Shown here: positions 36,638 through 46,042 of the stretch, piece by piece
How the letters are laid out: every line of letters starts with the position of its first letter
How positions within the stretch are numbered: the first letter of the stretch is position 1
DNA from: Flavobacteriaceae bacterium
GTDB taxonomy: Bacteria > Bacteroidota > Bacteroidia > Flavobacteriales > Flavobacteriaceae
NCBI GenBank assembly: GCA_002862705.1
Contig: PKDU01000011.1
Span: 62,001 to 126,000, forward strand
Reading direction: 5' to 3'
Length of the DNA: 64,000 bases
Notes under the pieces: model-generated
Database searches by the model: none
The model's input: the letters and a program-made list of their open reading frames with translations, nothing else
Told to the model about the DNA's origin: nothing
Program-made: the position numbers and the translations under genes

Positions 36638-39076
36638 ATGATAGTTTTAAAGTTTGGCGGATCTTCAGTAGCCAGTGCCACTGAAGTTGAGCAGGTTCTT
36701 GCTGTTTTGGCGCAGCAAAAGAAACCCATGGCAGTTGTGGTTTCAGCCTTGGGCGGAATTACAGACGAGCTGCACGCACTAGGTAAGCTGGCCGCCGATG
36801 GCGATGCTTCCTATGCAGATCGTTTGAAACAGGTTGAGGAGCGCCATGTTATGATGGTGCAAGCCCTTATTCCTGTATCAAAAAGAAGTGCTATTCTCAG
36901 TGCCACAAAACAAATCATCAACAAACTCGAGACCATTCTAGAGGGCACGTTTATGATACGTGAGCTTTCGCCAAAAACACGAGACACCCTCTTGAGCTTT
37001 GGTGAAATTCTATCGCATAACATAATAGCAGAAGCGGCCAAAGCAAAGGGCATAGACGCAATTGCAAAGAATGCACAAGAGCTTATTGTGACCTTTCAAT
37101 CGCTAGGCAGAACACTAGTGGATTACAAAAAAACAAATGCCAACCTCAAAGTGTTTTTCAAAAACAACAAACACCAAGTAGTTATTCTCCCGGGTTTTGT
37201 TTCCAAAAACGCAGAAGGCATCGTGACAACGCTTGGGCGTGGCGGTTCTGACCTCACGGCATCCATAACGGCGTGTGCACTTGAGGCTGAATTTTTAGAA
37301 ATCTGGACCGACGTGAGTGGTATGTTCACCGCGAACCCTACATTGGTAAAACAAGCCAAGTCCATCCCGGAGATATCCTATCAAGAAGCCATGGAGCTTT
37401 CTCACTTTGGCGCTAAGGTTATTTATCCTCCTACCCTTCAGCCCATCATTGAAAAAAACATTCCGGTTTATATCAAAAATACGTTTAAGCCCAGTGCTGC
37501 AGGTACACTTATCAAAAACACCACCGTAGCAGAAACGGTGGTTAGGGGAATTAGCCACATCAATGACATTGCATTGCTTACCCTAGAGGGCAGCGGCATG
37601 ATTGGTGTTCCAGGATATTCACAAAAACTGCTAACGGTATTGGCGCAACATCACATAAACGTGGTCATGATTACGCAGGCATCATCTGAACACTCTATTT
37701 GTTTGGGTATAGACGCCGCAGAAGCCGATTTTGCGCAAGAAACTATCGACGAAGCCTTTGCACTCGACATAAAAACAAAAAAAATCAACCCTATCCGTGT
37801 TGAAAAAGCATTGTCCATCATTGCACTTGTTGGTGAAAACATGAAAAATCACCAAGGTATCAGCGGGCGTATGTTTCGTGCGCTGGGGAACAACAATGTA
37901 AATGTCAAAGCCATTGCACAAGGGGCTTCAGAAAAAAACATCACTGCGGTCATAGACAGCAAAGACATCAAGAAAGCCCTAAACACCCTTCACGAAGCAT
38001 TCTTTGAAGCACAAATTAAAAAACTTCATCTCTTTGTTACCGGAATTGGTAATGTGGGAAGTAAGTTTTTGGAGCAAGTGCACCAGCAAGGAGATTTTCT
38101 CAGGGAACACTTTAAACTCAATCCAAGTGTAATTGGTATTTCCAATTCACGTAAAATGGTCTTTGACCCGGCGGGTATAGACCTAGAAAACTGGAGCAGT
38201 AAACTGGATGAAGGCGAAAAAGCAGATAAGGATTTGTTTTTCGAAAAAACCAAAGCACTTAATATGCGCAATGCCATATTTGTGGACAATACGGCTAATC
38301 CTATCATTGCAGGAACCTATGCGCATTACTTGAAGAATAACATTGGTGTAGTAACCTGTAACAAAATTGCCTGTGCCGATGAATTGGCCAACTACCAAAA
38401 CCTCAAAAAATTGTCACGTAAATACAACGCACCTTTCTTGTTTGAAACCAATGTTGGCGCTGGATTACCGATTATTGACACACTCAACCACCTCATTGCA
38501 TCGGGCGATCAAGTGCACAGCATTCAGGCTGTATTATCGGGTAGTTTGAATTTTGTTTTCAACTCGTTCAATGAAAAAATATCGTTCCGAGAAGTTGTTG
38601 CGCAGGCCATGCAGGAAGGCTACACCGAGCCAGATCCGAAAATTGATTTAAGTGGAATTGACGTGGCCAGAAAAATATTGATTTTAGCAAGAGAGAGTGG
38701 TTTTGCCATGGAGCTTGCCGACATAGAAAACAATTCATTCTTACCGCAGGCTTGTTTGGACACCAAAACCAACGAAGCCTTTTTAGCAAGTTTGGACGAG
38801 CATAAGGCACATTTTGATGCCCTTTACCAAACGGCAGCCCGTGAAAATGCACGTCTTAAGTACGTTGCCACATTTGAAGACGGCAAAGCAACGGTAGGAT
38901 TAAAACATATCCCCCAAGGGCATGATTTCTATAACCTTGAGGGCAGTGACAACATCGTGTTGTTCTACACAGACAGATATGCACAACAGCCTTTGATTGT
39001 CAAAGGGGCAGGTGCTGGTGCTGATGTGACCGCTTCTGGAATATTTGCAGATATCATAAGAATTGGAAAAAGTTGA
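36638..39076 (+). CDS. thrA: Bifunctional aspartate kinase / homoserine dehydrogenase I
   Basis: An 812-residue fusion that does the first and third steps from aspartate to homoserine. The kinase part (about 1-300) begins VLKFGGSSVAS and has GRGGSDLTAS; two ACT-type regulatory domains follow (about 310-455, including LEGSGMIGVPG and ISGRMFRALGNNNVNVKAI), usual sites of threonine inhibition. The homoserine dehydrogenase part (about 460-812) has the NAD(P) loop VTGIGNVGSKFL and the catalytic SGIDVARKILILAREsg region. It is first in thrA-thrB-thrC and overlaps thrB by 14 nt. Confidence 0.96.
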   Translation: MIVLKFGGSSVASATEVEQVLAVLAQQKKPMAVVVSALGGITDELHALGKLAADGDASYADRLKQVEERHVMMVQALIPVSKRSAILSATKQIINKLETILEGTFMIRELSPKTRDTLLSFGEILSHNIIAEAAKAKGIDAIAKNAQELIVTFQSLGRTLVDYKKTNANLKVFFKNNKHQVVILPGFVSKNAEGIVTTLGRGGSDLTASITACALEAEFLEIWTDVSGMFTANPTLVKQAKSIPEISYQEAMELSHFGAKVIYPPTLQPIIEKNIPVYIKNTFKPSAAGTLIKNTTVAETVVRGISHINDIALLTLEGSGMIGVPGYSQKLLTVLAQHHINVVMITQASSEHSICLGIDAAEADFAQETIDEAFALDIKTKKINPIRVEKALSIIALVGENMKNHQGISGRMFRALGNNNVNVKAIAQGASEKNITAVIDSKDIKKALNTLHEAFFEAQIKKLHLFVTGIGNVGSKFLEQVHQQGDFLREHFKLNPSVIGISNSRKMVFDPAGIDLENWSSKLDEGEKADKDLFFEKTKALNMRNAIFVDNTANPIIAGTYAHYLKNNIGVVTCNKIACADELANYQNLKKLSRKYNAPFLFETNVGAGLPIIDTLNHLIASGDQVHSIQAVLSGSLNFVFNSFNEKISFREVVAQAMQEGYTEPDPKIDLSGIDVARKILILARESGFAMELADIENNSFLPQACLDTKTNEAFLASLDEHKAHFDALYQTAARENARLKYVATFEDGKATVGLKHIPQGHDFYNLEGSDNIVLFYTDRYAQQPLIVKGAGAGADVTASGIFADIIRIGKS

Positions 39077-40013
39077 TGTAAAAGGCGTTAAACTATTTGC
39101 GCCAGCCAGTATAGCCAATATTTCTTGTGGCTTTGATGTTTTGGGACTCTGTCTCGAAAACATAGGAGACCTTATGGAAATACGTCGCAGTGAAAAGGCG
39201 GGCATACACATCACCTCCATCAAAGGGCAAGATTTACCAATCGAAGCAGAGAAAAATGTTGCAGGTGTTGCAGGTTTGGCCATCCTCAAAGCGCATAATG
39301 CACAACTGGGCTTTGAAATTCGAATAGAAAAAAACATCAAACCGGGCAGCGGGATTGGAAGTTCTGCTGCTAGTGCTGCAGGTACAGTAGCAGGCATAAA
39401 TTACTTGCTCGGCAATCCGTTTACCAATAAAGAATTGATTCCTTTTGCTATGGAAGGAGAGCGACTGGCTTGCGGTAGTGCCCATGCCGATAATGTGGCA
39501 CCAGCACTCCTAGGAGGATTTACTTTGGTTCGCGATACCAACCCTTTGGACATTTGTGCATTACCAACACCACTAGAGCTTGTGGCAACAGTGATACATC
39601 CCAAAATTGAAGTAAAAACAGCTGATGCACGTGCCGTACTCAAAAAACGTGTAACGCTAGAAAAGGCCATCAGTCAATGGGGAAATGTAGGCGCCTTGGT
39701 CTCTAGCTTATATGAAGAGGATTATGACCTCTTAAGCCGGTCTTTAATTGACGGTATCGTGGAGCCAACAAGAGCTATACTCATCCCACATTTTAGCGAA
39801 TTAAAAGCAGCCTGTAAAGAAGCTGGTGCGCTGGGTTCAGGCATTTCAGGTTCCGGTCCTTCCGTGTTTGCCCTATCAAGGGGCATGCCTGCAGCCAATA
39901 CGGTTGCAAAAGCCATGCAGTCTGTTTTAGAAAAAACAAATATTCCTTTTGATATTCACGTCAGTCCCGTTAAAAAAACAGGGGTCAGTTTTATTGAAGA
40001 TCTCCTCACATGA
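39063..40013 (+). CDS. thrB: Homoserine kinase
   Basis: A 316-residue GHMP kinase that phosphorylates homoserine. The N-terminal APASIANISCGFDVLGL and the ATP loop PGSGIGSSAASAAG are characteristic, as is the C-terminal GSGISGSGPSVFALS. No ATG gives a full-length protein: the ATG at 39076 runs straight into TAA and is out of frame. The start is therefore TTG at 39063, inside thrA. The stop overlaps the thrC ATG (ATGA), so translation is coupled on both sides. Confidence 0.94.
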   Translation: MEKVDVKGVKLFAPASIANISCGFDVLGLCLENIGDLMEIRRSEKAGIHITSIKGQDLPIEAEKNVAGVAGLAILKAHNAQLGFEIRIEKNIKPGSGIGSSAASAAGTVAGINYLLGNPFTNKELIPFAMEGERLACGSAHADNVAPALLGGFTLVRDTNPLDICALPTPLELVATVIHPKIEVKTADARAVLKKRVTLEKAISQWGNVGALVSSLYEEDYDLLSRSLIDGIVEPTRAILIPHFSELKAACKEAGALGSGISGSGPSVFALSRGMPAANTVAKAMQSVLEKTNIPFDIHVSPVKKTGVSFIEDLLT

Positions 40014-41317
40014 AATACTACAGCCTAACTGACAAGAACAACACCGCCAGCTTTTCAGAAGCGGTAATTCGAGGGCTTGCTCCCGACAGGGGGTTATATT
40101 TCCCTGAAAGCACACCAAGGTTAAACGAGGACTTTCTAGCAGCTATTGCCACGAAATCCATGGTGGAGATTGGCGTTGAAGTGATGCGCCCGTTTGTGGG
40201 AGGCACCATTCCAGATGCGCGATTGGAAAAAATTGTTGCGGATACCCTTTGCTTTGATTTTCCAGTGAACAAAATCAATGACAATACGGCTACCCTAGAA
40301 CTTTTCCACGGGCCAACCATGGCATTTAAAGATGTAGGCGCACGCTTTATGGCGCGCTGTATTGGATATTTTAACGAACAAAGTCCCAAGAAAGTAACTG
40401 TTTTGGTGGCTACTTCTGGCGACACAGGGGGCGCGGTAGCTTCAGGTTTTTTGGGTATCGAAGGAACAGAAGTGATCATCCTTTACCCAAAGGGAAAGGT
40501 CAGCCACATTCAAGAGCTACAACTCACCACCAACAGCAACAACATCAAGGCTGTTGAAGTAGATGGTGTTTTTGACGACTGCCAAGAAATGGTCAAGTCG
40601 GCGTTTATTGACGCGGACCTAAAAGGAAAATTAAACCTTACTTCTGCCAATTCGATTAACGTAGCCCGTTGGTTGCCACAATCACTGTACTTTTTCTTTG
40701 CCTACCAGCAGTTTCAGCGTATGGGTATTGATAAAAAATTAGCTTTCTCGGTTCCCAGTGGAAACTTTGGAAACATCTGTGCGGGTATCGTAGCCAAAAG
40801 GTTAGGCTTGCCTGTAAGCCATTTTGTAGCAAGTACCAATAGCAACGATACGGTACCGCGTTATTTACAAACACAAGACTACCAACCCAAGCCGTCTAAG
40901 CAAACCATTTCAAATGCTATGGACGTGGGAAATCCATCTAATTTTATTCGTATTCAGTCTCTTTACGGAAATGATTTTGATGCGCTAAAACAAGACTTTT
41001 CTTCTTATGCTTATAACGATGTGGAAACAACGTTAGCATTGGCCGAGCTGCATCAGAAGCACAACTACATTGCCGATCCACACGGAGCGGTTGGTTATTT
41101 GGGCTTGCAGCACTTTTTGGCAAACAATTCGGATCACTATGGGATATTTTTGGAAACAGCACACCCCATTAAATTCCGGGATACGGTAGAAGAAACACTG
41201 GGGCTGACGCTAGAAATTCCTACACAGATTCAACACATTCTCGACAAGACACCAGAGAAGACTTCGTTGAGTGGCTATGACGCCTTTAAAGACTACCTAT
41301 TGTCCCAAGCTGTCTAA
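40010..41317 (+). CDS. thrC: Threonine synthase
   Basis: A 435-residue PLP enzyme that converts O-phosphohomoserine to threonine. The lysine that binds PLP is in GPTMAFKDVGARF, and the phosphate-binding region is ATSGDTGGAVASGFLG. SANSINVARWLPQSLYFFFA is the next family block. It completes the threonine operon; its last 21 nt overlap the end of the convergent aminopeptidase gene, so there is no room for a private terminator. Confidence 0.95.
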   Translation: MKYYSLTDKNNTASFSEAVIRGLAPDRGLYFPESTPRLNEDFLAAIATKSMVEIGVEVMRPFVGGTIPDARLEKIVADTLCFDFPVNKINDNTATLELFHGPTMAFKDVGARFMARCIGYFNEQSPKKVTVLVATSGDTGGAVASGFLGIEGTEVIILYPKGKVSHIQELQLTTNSNNIKAVEVDGVFDDCQEMVKSAFIDADLKGKLNLTSANSINVARWLPQSLYFFFAYQQFQRMGIDKKLAFSVPSGNFGNICAGIVAKRLGLPVSHFVASTNSNDTVPRYLQTQDYQPKPSKQTISNAMDVGNPSNFIRIQSLYGNDFDALKQDFSSYAYNDVETTLALAELHQKHNYIADPHGAVGYLGLQHFLANNSDHYGIFLETAHPIKFRDTVEETLGLTLEIPTQIQHILDKTPEKTSLSGYDAFKDYLLSQAV

Positions 41318-42910
41318 TTCGGGCAATACAAAAGCATCCAATACACTGGGTTTACGCATCATGGCCTCAATGCCATCGGCGGTGCGCGGCGCATAAGCAG
41401 ACAGGTTTATGGGACCGTCGTTGGTAATTAAGATATCGTCTTCAATACGAACTGCTATCCCCCACCATTTAGGATCACAAGGGCTGTCTTCTGGAATGTA
41501 AATACCCGGCTCAACCGTGATAAGTGTGTTGTGTTGAAAGGGACTATAGGTACCCGCATCGTGCACATCCAAACCGAGGTAATGTGAAGTACCGTGCGGA
41601 AAATAGTTACGCACTTCCGAAGCATCTTGTATAATACCCAATGCCTTTAATCCGTTGACAATCACTTCAACTGCCGCATAATGTGGCGTGCGCATACCAG
41701 CACCTACAACTGATGCCGCTATTCCGGCTTCTTGGGCCTCGTAGACTATATCGTAAATGGCACGTTGCTCCGCCGAAAAAGTGCCGTCGGCAGGGATGGT
41801 GCGGGTAACGTCGGCCGTATAGTTGTGGTATTCTGCACCCAAATCCATCAATACCAAATCGCTACCAACAGTGGGTTTATCATTGGTGATATAATGAAGC
41901 ACACAGCCGTTGTGACCACCTCCCACAATGGAGGGGTAACCTTCATATTCAGCGCCGTATTTTTTAAAAACAAACTCATGGATTCCCTGTATTTCACGCT
42001 CCGACATATTGGGGTGCATGGCCTTCATAACTTCCACTTGACCTACTGCGGATATGTAAATTGCTTTCTTTAGTAACGCTACTTCTTCGGGTAATTTAAT
42101 CTCACGCAAGCCGTCCATAATCATGGGAAGGGTTTGGGAGTTGAGATTGGTGAGCTGGGAAGCCATCTGCTGTTTGAGTTCTGTACGTTGACGCTCATTT
42201 ATAGCACTTTGGTAGGCCGTAAGCAGTGCGTCATCAGCCAAATCTTTGTTGGCGCGCAGCGAACGCGTCAACACTTGGGCAACATTGGCAGAGCTCTTGG
42301 CGTCGGAGGTGGTGATATAGCGGTATAGCGAGGTTTTTTCTACATTGAAATCGGCAGGGAAATTCGCTTTTTCCTTAAAGCTATTGATAAGTGAAAAGAG
42401 GTCTGCATCATTTCTAGCATCGTCACGGACATCATTGTTGAAGTCAAAAAAGAGCACTTGGTCAAAACGGTCAAAATCTGTTTTAAAGGCAGCAAATTCG
42501 GTATTAAAAAACACATGGGAAAAACCTAGTTTTTCTTTGGCACCTGCTATGCCCAATCGGTAACCATCCCATTGCTCACGCAACGGGTCCCGTTCTTGCA
42601 CAAATAACACATCATCCATGGCAACGCCATCCACAACTTGTGCCTCTTTATAGATCAGCAGCACGGCATGGGGTTCTTTTAATCCAGTGAGGTAGTAGAA
42701 ATTGGGATCTTGATGATAGTGGAAGTCTACATCATTGGCGCGATTACGCACGGGATTGGCAAAAAACACAGCCACACTGTTGGGTGGCATTTGCGCCCGA
42801 ACCGCTTGACGACGGCCTTCGTGGAAGGCAGGTGTTAGGTAATCGTTGGGCACTTCTTGTGCATGTAGACTAAAAACGGCAACTATTGTGAATAAAATGG
42901 AGCGTAACAT
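41297..42910 (-). CDS. Aminopeptidase P (M24B) family protein, exported
   Basis: A 537-residue Xaa-Pro aminopeptidase. A signal peptide (MLRSILFTIVAVFSLHAQ) begins at the ATG at 42910; an ATG at 42967 would put 19 extra residues ahead of it and is disfavoured. An AMP_N domain (about 25-160) precedes the pita-bread catalytic domain, with metal ligands in DLGAEYHNYTADVTRTI, HGTSHYLGLDVHD and VEPGIYI, and a final Glu in RIEDDILITNDGP. It removes N-terminal residues ahead of proline, here outside the cytoplasm. It diverges from gcvT by 48 nt. Confidence 0.9.
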   Translation of the reverse strand: MLRSILFTIVAVFSLHAQEVPNDYLTPAFHEGRRQAVRAQMPPNSVAVFFANPVRNRANDVDFHYHQDPNFYYLTGLKEPHAVLLIYKEAQVVDGVAMDDVLFVQERDPLREQWDGYRLGIAGAKEKLGFSHVFFNTEFAAFKTDFDRFDQVLFFDFNNDVRDDARNDADLFSLINSFKEKANFPADFNVEKTSLYRYITTSDAKSSANVAQVLTRSLRANKDLADDALLTAYQSAINERQRTELKQQMASQLTNLNSQTLPMIMDGLREIKLPEEVALLKKAIYISAVGQVEVMKAMHPNMSEREIQGIHEFVFKKYGAEYEGYPSIVGGGHNGCVLHYITNDKPTVGSDLVLMDLGAEYHNYTADVTRTIPADGTFSAEQRAIYDIVYEAQEAGIAASVVGAGMRTPHYAAVEVIVNGLKALGIIQDASEVRNYFPHGTSHYLGLDVHDAGTYSPFQHNTLITVEPGIYIPEDSPCDPKWWGIAVRIEDDILITNDGPINLSAYAPRTADGIEAMMRKPSVLDAFVLPELDSLGQ

Positions 42911-42945
42911 AAGCTTCTTTTTAGCTAAAATAACTAAAACTGTGC

Positions 42946-42953
42946 TACTTTTG
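42946..42953 (+). promoter_or_regulatory. -7 element (TACTTTTG) of gcvT
   Basis: TACTTTTG ends 5 nt before the gcvT ATG, predicting a start of transcription at the initiation codon. There is thus no space for a glycine riboswitch. A TTG at -33 is not evident. Confidence 0.55.
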
Positions 42954-42958
42954 AAGGT

Positions 42959-44041
42959 ATGAAGCAATTGTCCTTACATCAGTATCACATCAACCTGGGT
43001 GCCAAAACAGGTCCGTTTGCTGGCTTTGAAATGCCGCTCACCTATCAAGGGGTAAAAGCCGAGCATCTGTGTGTACGTGAACATGTGGGGGTTTTTGACG
43101 TTTCTCATATGGGAGCGTTTATGGTTAGTGGCCATGCAGCCACAGCCTTATTGCAACATACCACCAGCAACAATGTTGCAGCACTTGCCATAGGCGATGC
43201 GCAATATGCCTATATGCCCAACAATAACGGCGGTGTGATTGACGACTTGTTGGTGTATCGATTAGAAAATGAAAAATATATGTTGGTCGTAAACGCTAGC
43301 AATCTGGCTAAAGATTGGGATTGGCTAACAGCACAAAACAAGGACTTTGGCGCAACCCTAGAAAACAAATCGGATGCCTATGCCCTATTGGCGGTACAGG
43401 GTCCCAAAGCACACGCCTTGATGAACCAACTCACCCCTATTGATACTGCCGCACAAAAAAGCTTTACTGTAGTGGAAACAACCGTAGCTGGTGCAGCGCA
43501 TGTTTTTGTGGCCACCACGGGCTATACCGGAGCAGGCGGTGTGGAGCTTTACGTTCCCGTTGCTCATGCCGCAACCGTTTGGGAAGCGCTGCTAAGCGAA
43601 GGCGCAGCCTTTGATATTCAACCCATTGGCTTGGCTGCACGAGATACCTTGCGCCTTGAAATGGGCTACTGCCTATACGGACACGAATTAAGCGACACTA
43701 CCTCACCCATTGCGGCGCGTCTGGCGTGGTGCACGGATTTTAGCAAATCCTTTGTGGGCGATGCACACATCAAAAAAGACAAAGCCGAAGGTACTGCCCA
43801 AACACGGGTTGGTTTTAGCATGATAGACCGTGGCATTCCAAGACAAGGGTATGCGCTGGTTACAACTGATGGTAGCCCCATAGGTGAGGTTACCTCTGGC
43901 ACCTCTTCTCCTTCGTTAAAGTTGGGCATCGGTATGGGTTATATAGACAAGGCATATGCCAAGATCGGTACCGAAATTTATGTGCGCATACGTGAGAAAA
44001 ATGTTAAGGCGTGCATAAGCCGCCTCCCTTTTATTTCTTAG
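42959..44041 (+). CDS. gcvT: Glycine cleavage system aminomethyltransferase (T protein)
   Basis: GcvT takes the aminomethyl group from lipoyl-GcvH and passes the one-carbon unit to tetrahydrofolate, releasing ammonia. The 360-residue protein has AGFEMPLTYQGVKAEH, GVFDVSHMGAFMVSG (folate-site Asp), DDLLVYRLENEKYMLVVNAS and the C-terminal GEVTSGTSSPSLKLGIGMGY. GcvH and GcvP genes are not in the window. The SDR gene starts 1 nt after its stop. Confidence 0.94.
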   Translation: MKQLSLHQYHINLGAKTGPFAGFEMPLTYQGVKAEHLCVREHVGVFDVSHMGAFMVSGHAATALLQHTTSNNVAALAIGDAQYAYMPNNNGGVIDDLLVYRLENEKYMLVVNASNLAKDWDWLTAQNKDFGATLENKSDAYALLAVQGPKAHALMNQLTPIDTAAQKSFTVVETTVAGAAHVFVATTGYTGAGGVELYVPVAHAATVWEALLSEGAAFDIQPIGLAARDTLRLEMGYCLYGHELSDTTSPIAARLAWCTDFSKSFVGDAHIKKDKAEGTAQTRVGFSMIDRGIPRQGYALVTTDGSPIGEVTSGTSSPSLKLGIGMGYIDKAYAKIGTEIYVRIREKNVKACISRLPFIS

Positions 44042-44042
44042 C

Positions 44043-44876
44043 ATGAAACGCATTCTCATTGTTGGTGGAAGTGGTTTTATAGGGCGTGCCTTATACAAAG
44101 AACTGCATCCATACTTTGACGTATACGCCACCTATTGTACCCAAGAACGTTACGCAAAAAACAAGCGCTATTTTGAATACGATTTTAGCGAGGACGCACC
44201 CACCGAATTACTTAAATACATCAAGCCCGATGTAATCATATCGGCGCTTAGGGGCGAGGACGAGGGGCAGTTTGTGGCGCATGACATGCTTATCGCATAT
44301 GCGGCTAAAAAGCAGACGCGTATCATTTTCCTTTCGGCTGCCAATGTTTTTGACAGCTTTCGCCACTACCCTAGCTATGAACACGACAAAACCTTTTCGG
44401 AGAGTGCTTATGGCAAGGGGAAGATAAAAATTGAGAACAAGCTGATGCGTATGCCGCCCTTTAGTTGGACGATTGCGCGTTTACCCATGGTCTTTGGCGC
44501 AGGTGCTCCCCGACTTTTGGAACTCAAAACAGCCATAGCAAACCAAACGCCTTATGAGATTTTTCCCAACTCGGTCATTAATGTTGCGGCGGCTTATTTT
44601 GTTACCCAGCAGTTGCACTACATCATCAACCGAGATTTGTGGGGTATTTTCCACTTGGGCAGCAGCGACTTGATTCACCACGACGAATTTATCGCCCAAC
44701 TGGTAGCAGGTTTGAAGCTATCCAAAAAGCCCTGCTACACCCATGTTTATGCCAGTAATATTGACCGTTATATAGCGGTACTGCCCAAATACAACACGCT
44801 GCCCAAACACCTGTACTATACTTCTGAAGCGGTGCTGCAAAACTGCTTGGGCATCATTACACCAGACAAGCGATGA
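44043..44876 (+). CDS. NAD(P)-dependent SDR/sugar-nucleotide-binding family protein
   Basis: A 277-residue extended short-chain dehydrogenase with a Rossmann loop VGGSGFIGRALYKEL (8-21). It resembles dTDP-4-dehydrorhamnose reductase-like proteins (RmlD superfamily), but the usual YxxxK is represented by AYGKGKIKIE and the substrate is unknown. It sits 1 nt after gcvT and overlaps the next small gene by 4 nt, so it is in that operon. Relatives occur in the same place in other flavobacteria. Confidence 0.78.
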   Translation: MKRILIVGGSGFIGRALYKELHPYFDVYATYCTQERYAKNKRYFEYDFSEDAPTELLKYIKPDVIISALRGEDEGQFVAHDMLIAYAAKKQTRIIFLSAANVFDSFRHYPSYEHDKTFSESAYGKGKIKIENKLMRMPPFSWTIARLPMVFGAGAPRLLELKTAIANQTPYEIFPNSVINVAAAYFVTQQLHYIINRDLWGIFHLGSSDLIHHDEFIAQLVAGLKLSKKPCYTHVYASNIDRYIAVLPKYNTLPKHLYYTSEAVLQNCLGIITPDKR

Positions 44877-45064
44877 AGCAGCACGGGATCATTTGGATAA
44901 TTGCTGTGGGTATGGCTTTGGGCTTGGGATGGATGGATTATGAAACCACCTCTTGGCGGGTGTTGTTCTGCAATGGCGGAAATGCGATAACCCTACTTCT
45001 TTTTACGCTTGTTTTTGCGAGCATCGGATATGGCATACGCAGCTTGGTTTGCAAAAAGCCATAG
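44873..45064 (+). CDS. Small two-pass membrane protein, unknown function
   Basis: A 63-residue protein with two hydrophobic segments (about 5-22 and 38-55) joined by a short loop with a WMDYETTSW stretch, and a Lys-rich end. No family is recognised. Its ATG overlaps the SDR stop (ATGA), which supports real translation from the gcvT operon. Confidence 0.6.
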   Translation: MKQHGIIWIIAVGMALGLGWMDYETTSWRVLFCNGGNAITLLLFTLVFASIGYGIRSLVCKKP

Positions 45065-45184
45065 TGTTTGCACTTTATTAAACATTTTATATATTTGAGT
45101 TGAACATTACCCAAATCTGTTCTCCCATAATGAAAAACCTTGTTTCGACAAGCCCAACAACAGCGCATTTTCAGTTTGGTGTGT

Positions 45185-45239
45185 TCCGCCAAAGGCGGAT
45201 AACTACTAAACCACCTGCCACGACTTGCGTCGGGCAAGG
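45185..45239 (+). repeat. REP-like palindromes, including copy 2 of the tRNA-locus repeat
   Basis: A 6-bp stem TCCGCC/GGCGGA around AAA (45185-45199) is followed at 45214-45239 by CCTGCC-A-CGAC, loop TTGC, GTCG-GGCAAGG, an 8-bp stem with one bulge. The second shares CCTGCC, CGAC, GTC and GGCAAG with the inverted copy at 23308-23328. Such GC-rich hairpins are typical of dispersed REP-type repeats. Confidence 0.6.
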
Positions 45240-45284
45240 CGGGCGCAACTACGCATAGCCTAGGCGGTTAAAACCAACACCCCT

Positions 45285-45315
45285 TTTGCAAACACTAACG
45301 GCTTTTTTATCTTTG
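45285..45315 (+). promoter_or_regulatory. Promoter of yebC
   Basis: TTTG (45285-45288), a 19-nt spacer and TATCTTTG (45308-45315) match the Bacteroidota consensus exactly, 13 nt before the yebC ATG. Confidence 0.75.
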
Positions 45316-45328
45316 ACAAAACGATTTT

Positions 45329-46042
45329 ATGGGAAGAGCATTTGAGTTTCGAAAAGCACGTAAGATGAAGCGCTGGTCGGCTATGGCCAAGACCTTTACC
45401 CGCATTGGCAAGGACATTGTCATGGCAGTAAAGGAAGGCGGTCCCCATCCAGAGAGCAATTCGCGTTTGCGTGCCGTAATTCAAAATGCCAAGGCCGCCA
45501 ACATGCCCAAGGACAATATCGAGCGCGCCATCAAGCGTGCCACCGACAAAAGCACCGAAAACTACAAAGAAGTGCTCTTTGAAGGTTATGCCCCGCACGG
45601 CATTGCCGTACTGGTAGAAACCGCCACAGACAACAACAACCGTACGGTGGCCAACGTCCGCAGCTACTTTAACAAATGCAACGGCAACCTGGGTACATCG
45701 GGATCTGTGGAATTTATGTTTGATCACACCTGCAACTTCCGTATCCCCACCGAAGGACTAGATGCCGAAGAACTGGAGCTGGAGTTTATCGACTTTGGCG
45801 TAGATGAAGTCTTTGTAGACGAAGATGGCATACTGCTCTATGCGCCTTTTGAAAGCTTTGGCGCCATCCAAAAAGAATTGGAAAAGCGTGACATTGAAAT
45901 CCTGTCTTCGGGCTTTGAGCGCATCCCTACCACCACCACTACCCTCTCTCGTGAGGCGGTTGAAGAGGTGGAAAAACTGCTTGAAAAACTTGAGGAAGAC
46001 GACGACGTTCAAAACGTCTATCATACCATGGTTTTAGCCTAG
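45329..46042 (+). CDS. YebC/PmpR family protein (transcriptional regulator / ribosome-associated)
   Basis: A 237-residue cytoplasmic protein of the YebC family. The N-terminal helical domain begins MGRAFEFRKARKMKRW, followed by NSRLRAVIQNAKAANMPKDN and EGYAPHGIAVLVE; the C-terminal alpha/beta domains are acidic. Family members have been described as DNA-binding regulators and, in part, as factors relieving ribosome stalling at proline runs; which applies here is not visible. Its last 9 nt overlap the convergent kdsB gene. Confidence 0.92.
   Translation: MGRAFEFRKARKMKRWSAMAKTFTRIGKDIVMAVKEGGPHPESNSRLRAVIQNAKAANMPKDNIERAIKRATDKSTENYKEVLFEGYAPHGIAVLVETATDNNNRTVANVRSYFNKCNGNLGTSGSVEFMFDHTCNFRIPTEGLDAEELELEFIDFGVDEVFVDEDGILLYAPFESFGAIQKELEKRDIEILSSGFERIPTTTTTLSREAVEEVEKLLEKLEEDDDVQNVYHTMVLA

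Larger units (their letters stand above)
45065..45328 (+). other. 264-nt intergenic region with palindromes and the yebC promoter
   Basis: The left half is AT-rich and featureless. The right half holds a perfect hairpin TCCGCC-AAA-GGCGGA (45185-45199), a REP-like palindrome (45214-45239) and the yebC promoter. It is noticeably richer in G+C runs than its surroundings. No gene is seen. Confidence 0.6.

Noticed and set aside
42911-42958. Glycine riboswitch upstream of gcvT
   Set aside because: The gap is 48 nt and the -7 element ends 5 nt before the ATG, leaving no leader.
44938-45237. A 99-codon minus-strand frame over the yebC upstream gap
   Set aside because: It runs antisense through a real gene and reads through the palindromic repeats, giving a Cys/Arg-rich composition typical of spurious frames.
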